DNA of 32,025 nucleotides, taken from Spirochaetaceae bacterium. Its GTDB lineage: Bacteria > Spirochaetota > Spirochaetia > SZUA-6 > Bin103. The stretch is from NCBI GenBank assembly GCA_028820215.1, contig JAPPKD010000283.1:1-32025 (forward strand). Direction: 5' to 3'. The notes below the pieces were generated by a model, which ran no database searches, was not told where the DNA came from, and saw nothing but the letters and a program-made list of their open reading frames with translations. How positions within the stretch are numbered: the first letter of the stretch is position 1; every line of letters begins with the position of its first letter. Below are positions 26,172 through 32,025 of the stretch, in pieces. The position numbers and the translations under genes were made by a program.

Positions 26172-27626
26172 TCAGAACAGCTCGATCCAGCTCTCCACGG
26201 CCGGGGCTCCGACCAGGCCGTCGGCCGCAGGGTCATAGTAGCCGCGGTAGGACAGGATGATCAGCGTACCGTTCGTCCGGTAGCTGAGCGCCGTACCGAC
26301 CGAGAGATGCTCGGGCTCGGTGAGATCCCCCAGATTGTCGAGCTGGCGCTTGCGGTAGTCCAGGTCGAACGACATGCCGTCGACGCCAAGGTCGCGCACG
26401 CCGACACGCCCCTTCACGTCCAGGCCGTTCCGTTGCGCGTAAGGAACCTCCGCCAGGGCGCCGCCTGCGCCGGACAACGGTCCGGACAGTCCCAGGTCCA
26501 AGTCTATGCGACGGTCCAACAGGGAGGTGCCGACCCGCGCTGCCCATCCGGCATGGACCAGTCCCTCCAGCGCGTCGGACTGTGTCGTGGCCCGCTCCGC
26601 GGCTCGCAGCGCGCGGAACTTGTCGGCTCGCTGCCGATCATAGTCGCGATCGAAGTAGACCGGCAGGAAGCGGTCGTCGGTCAGCCGGAGCTGCAGCCCG
26701 TAGCGGAGGTTGCTGACCGCCGTGCCGGAGAGGCCCACCGCCGTCCCGACCGACCGCGAGTCGATCTCCGAGGTCCCCAGCAGCACCACGTCGCCGTGGG
26801 CGGTAGCGGAGAACGACGGCATCGCGACGACCGGGACCTCGAGGTCGAACCCGAGTGCCGAGACGCTGCCCTCTTCGTCGGTGTCCGGGACGTACCGGAA
26901 CGGATCGAAGTCGGCGGCTGCCACGGCCCCGATCCGCAGTGATGAGAGCAGGGGCATGTTCAGGGCATACATCGGGCGGGCCCAGAGCCGTGCCCCCATC
27001 ACGTCCAGGGCAGGCACATGGCCCACGACCGTCTCCAGACCGGCCACCGGCACGTTGAACACCGCCCCGTCGATGTCCAGATCCACCCCGAACAGCCGGC
27101 GGCCCGGCAGCAGCACGGTGTTCGCGTACTCGCCGAGCAGAAAACCCGTTCCCAGGGTGGCGTCCTCGAACGAACCGGCGCGCACCACGAGGGGCTCACC
27201 GTCACCGCCGTAGCGGGCATGGCGGATGATCGGCAGGAACAGGTCCAGGAACGACCGCCCCGCAATCGATTCGTCCGGACTCCAGTCTTCCTCCCGTATC
27301 TCCCACTCGCTGCCTGCGGGTCCGCCGTCGAACCGGAAGCGAAGCTGCGCTCCCAGATCCAGGCTGAACTTGCCTGCGCTGAGCTCCGGCGCGAGGGTCA
27401 ACGACTGCCAGGTCGCGCCGCCGCCGTCATTATCGGGAATGTGCTCGACGCCGATGCCGAGCAGCGCTCCGAGGGTCATGCCGTCGCCGGCGCCTTCGCC
27501 TTCAGGGTCTGCGCCCTCCTGCGCCACGCCGACGCGGGCACCGGCGGCAGCCAGCATCAGGGCAGCGAGCACGACCCGGACGGCGTGGGAGCGTCCGGTG
27601 AAGATCCGAGCAGCGTATGACGTCAT
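26172..27626 (-). CDS. Probable outer-membrane beta-barrel protein
   Basis: A 484-residue secreted protein of no family I can name. The signal peptide (about residues 1-35: Arg-rich start, core VVLAALMLAAAGA) ends before GVAQEGADP. The mature part is rich in alternating polar/hydrophobic strands with Gly and aromatic residues (LDLGAQLRFRFDGG, GLQLRLTDDRFLPVYF, GMSFDLDYRKRQL, GTLIILSYRGYYD). The last residue is Phe in SWIELF, the signal used by the BAM complex. This suggests a porin-like or surface protein and shows the cell has an outer membrane. A predicted minus-strand promoter lies in the spacer shared with the DUF503 gene. Confidence 0.7.
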   Translation of the reverse strand: MTSYAARIFTGRSHAVRVVLAALMLAAAGARVGVAQEGADPEGEGAGDGMTLGALLGIGVEHIPDNDGGGATWQSLTLAPELSAGKFSLDLGAQLRFRFDGGPAGSEWEIREEDWSPDESIAGRSFLDLFLPIIRHARYGGDGEPLVVRAGSFEDATLGTGFLLGEYANTVLLPGRRLFGVDLDIDGAVFNVPVAGLETVVGHVPALDVMGARLWARPMYALNMPLLSSLRIGAVAAADFDPFRYVPDTDEEGSVSALGFDLEVPVVAMPSFSATAHGDVVLLGTSEIDSRSVGTAVGLSGTAVSNLRYGLQLRLTDDRFLPVYFDRDYDRQRADKFRALRAAERATTQSDALEGLVHAGWAARVGTSLLDRRIDLDLGLSGPLSGAGGALAEVPYAQRNGLDVKGRVGVRDLGVDGMSFDLDYRKRQLDNLGDLTEPEHLSVGTALSYRTNGTLIILSYRGYYDPAADGLVGAPAVESWIELF

Positions 27627-27740
27627 CGATGAAGCCGCCTGTCCGTGGTTGAGTGTCCGCGTTTGAGCATGTATCTGCTATGTTTATCGGCACAAATCGG
27701 CGCCGACGTTGCGCGACCGACGCCGGGCGGGAGGAATTCC
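27627..27740. promoter_or_regulatory. Divergent promoter region of the barrel-protein and DUF503 genes
   Basis: This spacer is less GC-rich than its surroundings. On the plus strand an extended -10 TGCTATGTT (27676-27684) precedes the DUF503 gene, which has a strong GGGAGG ribosome site (27729-27734) 6 nt before its ATG. On the minus strand TACATG preceded 16 bp upstream by TTGTGC is a weaker candidate for the barrel gene. Confidence 0.4.
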
Positions 27741-28046
27741 ATGGTCGTCTCCGTGCTTCGCCTGCGCATCGATCTGCCGGGAACGACGTCGCTGAAGGAG
27801 AAGCGGCGCGTCATCGCCTCGCTCAAGGAGCGGGCCGGAACCCGTTTCCGGGTCGCGGCCGCCGAGGTCGCCTCGAACGACGACCTGCGGCGGGCCGTGC
27901 TGGCGTTCGCCGCGGTCGCCAACAGCGGCGCTCACACCGAATCGGTCCTCCAGAAGGTGATGCGCTTCGTGGAGGACGCCGTCCCGGACCGTGTCAGCGG
28001 GGCGCACGTGTTCACCGAGCACTACGACCCGGAGGACGATTACTGA
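27741..28046 (+). CDS. DUF503 (YlxP-like) protein
   Basis: A 101-residue member of the DUF503 family: VVSVLRLRIDLPGTTSLKEKRRVIASLKER, RFRVAAAEVASND, and a C-terminal EHYDPEDDY tail. B. subtilis YlxP belongs here and lies in the nusA-infB operon; related proteins are linked with ribosome function, but the role is not settled. Here it stands alone between unrelated genes. The start at 27741 follows a strong GGGAGG site; the upstream in-frame ATGs give non-family sequence. It converges with the HD gene with 9 bp between stops. Confidence 0.88.
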   Translation: MVVSVLRLRIDLPGTTSLKEKRRVIASLKERAGTRFRVAAAEVASNDDLRRAVLAFAAVANSGAHTESVLQKVMRFVEDAVPDRVSGAHVFTEHYDPEDDY

Positions 28047-28055
28047 AGGCCGGAC

Positions 28056-29345
28056 TCAGCCGCCATCGATCACGGCCGGAGCGACCCGGCGCAACGCGGC
28101 GTCCAGCCCCGGGCGCCGGGAGCCGATCACGGCGATCGAGCGCAACGTCGCGCCGAAGCGGGCCACGACGTCCGGGCCGAACACCGTGTGCGTTCCCGAG
28201 AACGGGATCGGATCCGGGCCGTCGTCCGGCTGTACCAGCAGGTCCGTCGCGAAGCTGTTGCGCTCCGGTACGTCGATGAGCACCTCGTGGTCTTCCACGG
28301 GGGCGCCAAGCTCCGCCGACGCCGCGGCGCGCAGCCGGCTTTCGACCTGCAGCCGGTCGATCGGCAGCTCCAGGCGGCGATGGGTGCCGCGTCCCGGCTC
28401 GAAGCGGACCCGGAACGCCTGCCGATGCAGGCGTCTGGCGTGCACGTCGCCGACCAGCACGAACGCCGGGTGGCGTCTGACGTCGAGCAGCCGCAGGAAG
28501 CCGGCGTCGGTCAGGCCGTACAGGTCATCAGCCCGGATCTCCCCGTCCTTCATCCCCAGCAGCACCGCGCGCTTGATCATCGCCGTAGCGATGCGCACGG
28601 TCCGGTGCCAGTACACCGCCCGGTACATCAGGTAGCGGGAAAACAGCAGACTCTCCACGGCCAGCGTCCCTTTCTCCGTGATCGCGACACGGCCGCATGC
28701 CGTGCGGCGCATCTCCCCGATCACGAAGTCCACGTCCTGCATCCCATACGGCACGCCACAGAAGAACGCGTCTCTGCTCAGGTAGTCCAACCGGTCGGGA
28801 TCGAGCACTCCGGCCAGCAGCGCCCGCAGGAACGGCAGCCCCGGCGTAGGGTGCGGCAGGGTGACGTCTATGATGGCCGCGACCAGCTCGGGCGGGGCTC
28901 CGACTCGCTCGCGCAGCGTGCGCGCCACCTCGCCCTCCTGCACCATCTGCGCGGTCAGCGTCTCGTGCCGGGACACCGCCAGGTCCTTGAGCGAGTGGGC
29001 GTTCGGATAGTGCCCGAGGTCGTGCAGCATCGTCGCCGCGAGAAATGCACGCACTTCCTCCGGCTCGATGCGCCACTCCGGTGACCGGTCGGCGATCGCG
29101 GCGATCATGCGCCCGGCAAGATGCATCACGCCGATCGAGTGACTCAGGCGGGTGTGCGTGGCGCCCGGATACACCAGATACACCGGGCCGAGCTGCCGGA
29201 TGTCCCGCAGGCGCTGGAACGGCGCCGTCTGCGCCAGCCGGTACAGACCGGGGCTGAGGTCGATGTTTTGCCACAGGGGGTCGCGCACCGGCTGGGTGAA
29301 TTCCGCCTGCACCTCGCGCACCACCCGGGCGGCGTCCGACGGCAC
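28056..29345 (-). CDS. HD-domain phosphohydrolase (dGTPase/SAMHD1-like)
   Basis: A 429-residue metal-dependent phosphohydrolase. The HD residues are His69 (THTRLSHSIGV), His108-Asp109 (MLHDLGHYPNAH) and Asp187 (DRLDYLSRDAFFCGV), the arrangement seen in dNTP triphosphohydrolases and SAMHD1-type enzymes. The C-terminal 200 residues (long helical region, then a poorly conserved tail) are less recognisable. It may hydrolyse dNTPs or another nucleotide. The GTG start at 29345 lies 6 nt after TAGCCT, so it is probably leaderless. It diverges from the lipoprotein gene with 79 bp between starts. Confidence 0.85.
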   Translation of the reverse strand: MPSDAARVVREVQAEFTQPVRDPLWQNIDLSPGLYRLAQTAPFQRLRDIRQLGPVYLVYPGATHTRLSHSIGVMHLAGRMIAAIADRSPEWRIEPEEVRAFLAATMLHDLGHYPNAHSLKDLAVSRHETLTAQMVQEGEVARTLRERVGAPPELVAAIIDVTLPHPTPGLPFLRALLAGVLDPDRLDYLSRDAFFCGVPYGMQDVDFVIGEMRRTACGRVAITEKGTLAVESLLFSRYLMYRAVYWHRTVRIATAMIKRAVLLGMKDGEIRADDLYGLTDAGFLRLLDVRRHPAFVLVGDVHARRLHRQAFRVRFEPGRGTHRRLELPIDRLQVESRLRAAASAELGAPVEDHEVLIDVPERNSFATDLLVQPDDGPDPIPFSGTHTVFGPDVVARFGATLRSIAVIGSRRPGLDAALRRVAPAVIDGG

Positions 29346-29351
29346 GGGCCA

Positions 29352-29357
29352 AGGCTA
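29352..29357 (-). promoter_or_regulatory. -10 box of the HD phosphohydrolase gene
   Basis: TAGCCT on the minus strand (29357-29352) lies 6 nt before the GTG start at 29345. No -35 is evident. Confidence 0.35.
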
Positions 29358-29389
29358 CCACGTTGCGCGGCGGCACGTTACGCACGGAT

Positions 29390-29419
29390 TTGACCCGTCA
29401 CGCCGGGACCGGATACCGT
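29390..29419 (+). promoter_or_regulatory. Leaderless promoter of the lipoprotein/PPC operon
   Basis: TTGACC (29390-29395), an 18-bp spacer and TACCGT (29414-29419), 5 nt before the GTG at 29425. It decides the start of the lipoprotein over several upstream in-frame codons. Confidence 0.6.
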
Positions 29420-29424
29420 GCCGC

Positions 29425-30093
29425 GTGATCCGCTGGGCTCGCCCTGCCCTGCCCTGCGTGCTGTTCGGCATCATGTTGCTTGCGTCCTCCTGTTCGCGCT
29501 CCCGAAACGACGAGCCCGCAGCCGGCGATGCTCCGGCCGGCGAGGCCCCGACGCCGGGCTCTCCGCCGGTTGCGGAGGTTTCGCCGACGGCCGATGATCA
29601 GCCGGTGGACGACCAGCCTGCCGCGATCGAGTCCTCGGACTTCCTGGCGTATCGGACGGCGCGGCCCCTGCTCCCGGACGACGCGATGATCGGCCCGCTC
29701 GCCGATGACCTGGACGCTACCGCGAGCGAACGCGCTGCGGTGCGCACGGTCGATCGGTTGCTCGGAGCGGTTCGGAGCGGCGATCTGCACGATCTTCCGC
29801 TGTCCCGCGCGGGGCAGGTGCACGTGGCCGCGACCCTCGACTATCACCTGCGCCGCGGCGTGACTCTGGCCGGATTTCGACTGGGACGGGTCGAACGGAC
29901 CGGCGACACCGCATTCCTGCGCGCCAGACTGTCCGGGCCGCTCGGCAGCATTCCGGCCGAGGTCTACCTGGTCCTCGAATCCGATCGCTGGTTCGTGGAT
30001 GATCTGCAGGCCGACTGGGCGGCGCTGCAGCGCACCCAGCCCGCCCCCGATCCGATCCCGTTGCCCCGGCCGGCCGGGTGGAGCCACTTTTGA
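29425..30093 (+). CDS. Putative lipoprotein of unknown function
   Basis: A 222-residue exported protein. The signal peptide (core PCVLFGIMLL) ends at ASSC with Cys23 as the lipidation site; the box departs from the E. coli LxxC consensus by having Ala at -3. An acidic Ala/Pro-rich linker (24-75) leads to a folded C-terminal domain of about 120 residues (HVAATLDYHLRRGVTLAGFRLGRV, VYLVLESDRWFVDDLQADW). The latter resembles small NTF2-like or cystatin-like sandwich folds, but I cannot assign it. The GTG start is favoured by the promoter 5 nt upstream. The next gene overlaps its 3' end by 16 bp, so the two are translated together. Confidence 0.65.
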   Translation: MIRWARPALPCVLFGIMLLASSCSRSRNDEPAAGDAPAGEAPTPGSPPVAEVSPTADDQPVDDQPAAIESSDFLAYRTARPLLPDDAMIGPLADDLDATASERAAVRTVDRLLGAVRSGDLHDLPLSRAGQVHVAATLDYHLRRGVTLAGFRLGRVERTGDTAFLRARLSGPLGSIPAEVYLVLESDRWFVDDLQADWAALQRTQPAPDPIPLPRPAGWSHF

Positions 30094-31964
30094 GCCGGCT
30101 GAACGTCCGGCGGACCGGTGTTCCGGCCATGTCCCTGTGCATCCTCGGGCTGCTGCTGTGGCCGTCGTCGACCGCAGCCGGCCAGGAGCTCGACGCCGTT
30201 CTCGAGGTGCCGGTTCGCCAGACCGTGGAACGCGCGGCGCAGCAGGCGGCGGAGGTGGTCACGCGCGCGGTGCCGGATCACGTCCACACGATCCTGTACG
30301 TCGAGCCGGTGCGCACCGACTCGCACCGCATGACCCGGCTCGGCGCCCGTGTGCGGGGGGCGCTCCAGATCATGCTGTTGCGGCACTACCGGAGCGCCCG
30401 CCTGCTCGACGCCCCGGCGTCCGGCGAACCGCCTCCCTCGGCGGTTCGGGTCTCGGTGGAGCTGCAGCCGTTCGATCACCAGGTGCTGGCCGTGGTCAGG
30501 ATTCTCGATCGGGATGGCCTGCTCGTCGACGCCGACCGGATCGAAATGCCGCGCTCCACCGGCGTCTCCGAGCTGCTGCAACCGGACCTGCTGGATGGGC
30601 TGGCCGAAACAGGCACCGTGATCGCCGCCGAACCGGAAGCGCCCCCGGAAGCAGCGGCGGCGCCGGTTGAGGCGGACGGGCAGCCTGCCACCGAAGCGCC
30701 GCCGGAAGCACCGCCCGAGGCCGAGGCGCCGCAGCCGGCGCTTGCCGTGCCCGGGGCGGTGGTGAGCCCCCAGGAACCTGCCAGGCCTCCGGCAACCGCT
30801 CCGCAGCCGTCCATCGAACCGCCCATTCCCCCGCCCGAGGAGGATGTCCCTCCGGATCCCGTGGAGCCGGTGGCTCAGCCGGCGGCTCCGCAGGGATTCG
30901 AGCAGCCCGCCCCGGCGGGTCCGCCGGCCGCTCAACCACCATCGGCCGACGACCCGTACGAGCCGGACGACGTCGCCGGCTACGAGGTCCCGCTGCCGTT
31001 GGAGGAGGACGCCCGCTTCGAGCGTACGCTCACCGCCGGCGACCGCGACCGCTTCGAGCTGGCGCTTCCCGCACCGTCGACGGTCACCGTGGCCATCGAG
31101 TCCGATCTCGACACGCTGATCGCCCTCTACCACGCCGGCAACGCCGTCCCGTTCGGGCTCCACGACAGCGGCTTCACCGGCGAGATGGACGCCGGCGTCT
31201 ACGTGATCGAGGTGTTGGCCGCCGACGCCTCCTCCTCGGGAGCCTACGCGCTCACGGTCAGAGCGGCGCCGCTTGTCTCCGGGGACGCTGCCGAACCTGC
31301 CGGCGACACGCCCGCTGAGGCCGCGGCCGGCGCCGGCGGCGCGGAGGCGCTCGCCCAACCGGCGGAGTTGCAGCCCGGCGAGCCCCAGGAACGATCGTTG
31401 CGGCAGACGCGGGAGTGGTTTCAGCTCAGCGCGCGGCCGGGACTCTTCTACAGCGTGACGATCCGTTCGGACTCGGACTCCGTGACTGCCAGCCTGCACA
31501 ACGCGAGAGACGAACCGCCGTTCCTGCCGCTCATTCCATCCGACGCCGGCGAGCTGGTGGGCGCGCTGTACCTGGGCGCGGACCCGGCCGTCCTCCAGGT
31601 GACCGCCGGGGAGGAGGACCTGGGACAGCGCTACAGCGTCGCGCTCGACGTGGTGACACCGCCTCGGGTGTTCGCCGACCGCGCCTGGGTCGAGCAGGCT
31701 GACCTCGGCCCCATCAGGCACCACAACCTGCGGGTGTTCGACCGCGATGCCTATCAGATATCGCTCGAGGCCGCTTCGGAGACACCGGCGGAGGTGGCGG
31801 TGTTCTACCTGCCGGGCATGATCGACATCTCACCTCAGGAACCCGGTCTGAGCCGCTTCGAGCTGGTGCAGGGCGACTACCTGGTCCTGGTCCGGCCTCT
31901 CGAGGGAGGCACGGTCGGCCGTGTGTGCTGGCACCTGGCCGAAGGCGCATCGAACTGCGCCTGA
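30078..31964 (+). CDS. Secreted protein with PPC-like beta-sandwich domains and long proline-rich linker
   Basis: A 628-residue protein. The signal peptide (about 16-36) ends before GQELD. Residues 45-175 are an alpha/beta domain with HTILYVEPVRTDSHR and ALQIMLLRHYRSARLL, similar in style to FlgO/LpoB-like periplasmic domains. Residues 183-290 are an extended Pro/Ala/Glu linker. Residues 290-396 look like a bacterial pre-peptidase C-terminal (PPC) domain (DDPYEPDD, DRDRFELALPAPSTVTV, DTLIALYH), and 425-530 a second, weaker one. GTG at 30078 is used; a TTG at 30090 overlapping the lipoprotein stop is an alternative. It probably works with the lipoprotein in the envelope. No enzymatic motif is seen. 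Confidence 0.65.
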   Translation: MEPLLSRLNVRRTGVPAMSLCILGLLLWPSSTAAGQELDAVLEVPVRQTVERAAQQAAEVVTRAVPDHVHTILYVEPVRTDSHRMTRLGARVRGALQIMLLRHYRSARLLDAPASGEPPPSAVRVSVELQPFDHQVLAVVRILDRDGLLVDADRIEMPRSTGVSELLQPDLLDGLAETGTVIAAEPEAPPEAAAAPVEADGQPATEAPPEAPPEAEAPQPALAVPGAVVSPQEPARPPATAPQPSIEPPIPPPEEDVPPDPVEPVAQPAAPQGFEQPAPAGPPAAQPPSADDPYEPDDVAGYEVPLPLEEDARFERTLTAGDRDRFELALPAPSTVTVAIESDLDTLIALYHAGNAVPFGLHDSGFTGEMDAGVYVIEVLAADASSSGAYALTVRAAPLVSGDAAEPAGDTPAEAAAGAGGAEALAQPAELQPGEPQERSLRQTREWFQLSARPGLFYSVTIRSDSDSVTASLHNARDEPPFLPLIPSDAGELVGALYLGADPAVLQVTAGEEDLGQRYSVALDVVTPPRVFADRAWVEQADLGPIRHHNLRVFDRDAYQISLEAASETPAEVAVFYLPGMIDISPQEPGLSRFELVQGDYLVLVRPLEGGTVGRVCWHLAEGASNCA

Positions 31965-32025
31965 GTCGGGCAGAGCCAATTGCGGTGTTCCAAGTGCAAT
32001 GATGGCAATGAGATATAGGAGGGGG
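31965..32025 (+). promoter_or_regulatory. Ribosome-binding site of a gene beyond the window end
   Basis: After the PPC gene the sequence turns AT-richer and ends in AGGAGGGGG, a strong Shine-Dalgarno with the start codon just outside the window. A GATATA immediately before it could be part of a -10 element. Confidence 0.45.

Overview
This is a GC-rich window packed with long genes and short intergenic gaps, from a bacterium with an outer membrane. The evidence for two membranes is a secreted barrel-like protein ending in Phe, a lipoprotein signal, and a class A penicillin-binding protein. A carbohydrate importer of the LplB/YtcP type with an acidic, cysteine-free binding protein, an endonuclease-type MutL and overall gene style fit an uncultured high-GC spirochaete-like lineage. 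That placement is inference; no rRNA or tRNA gene is present to test it.

Layout. (1) 29-7098, minus strand: a run reading GH127-like glycosidase, double metallo-beta-lactamase-fold protein, luciferase-family flavin monooxygenase, alpha/beta hydrolase, then a membrane-anchored Ig-like/ankyrin protein. A degraded tandem copy of the last gene follows at the window edge. The middle genes overlap or nearly touch, which suggests one catabolic unit. (2) 7403-11060, plus strand: two sugar ABC permeases and a solute-binding protein, with no ATPase. (3) 11131-11828, minus: a VapBC-type toxin-antitoxin pair, followed upstream by an AT-rich island full of short repeats. (4) 12066-16414: a cupin diverging from one uninterrupted 1260-codon frame that joins a penicillin-acylase-type Ntn hydrolase to a class III aminotransferase. 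(5) 16430-20623: SrkA-like kinase and SDR (minus), diverging from a D-2-hydroxyacid dehydrogenase, a PHP phosphoesterase and a small membrane protein (plus). (6) 20665-20855: a probable unannotated structured small RNA with its own promoter and a textbook terminator. (7) 20968-24289: PBP1A, a GcvH-like lipoyl carrier and a HTH-less ParB-domain protein, coupled by 1-base stop/start overlaps. (8) 24339-31964: MutL and an outer-membrane barrel protein (minus), DUF503/YlxP (plus), an HD phosphohydrolase (minus), then a lipoprotein and a PPC-domain secreted protein (plus).

The most general observation is regulatory. At many first-of-operon genes a TANNNT -10 box lies 5-8 nt before the start codon. 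In four cases it has a TTG-type -35 box 17-18 bp further upstream. Transcription would then start at or next to the start codon, so leaderless mRNAs appear common here, whereas internal genes use Shine-Dalgarno sequences or stop/start overlap. The strongest candidates for something undescribed are the small RNA, the acylase-aminotransferase frame, and the PBP1A-GcvH-ParB unit.
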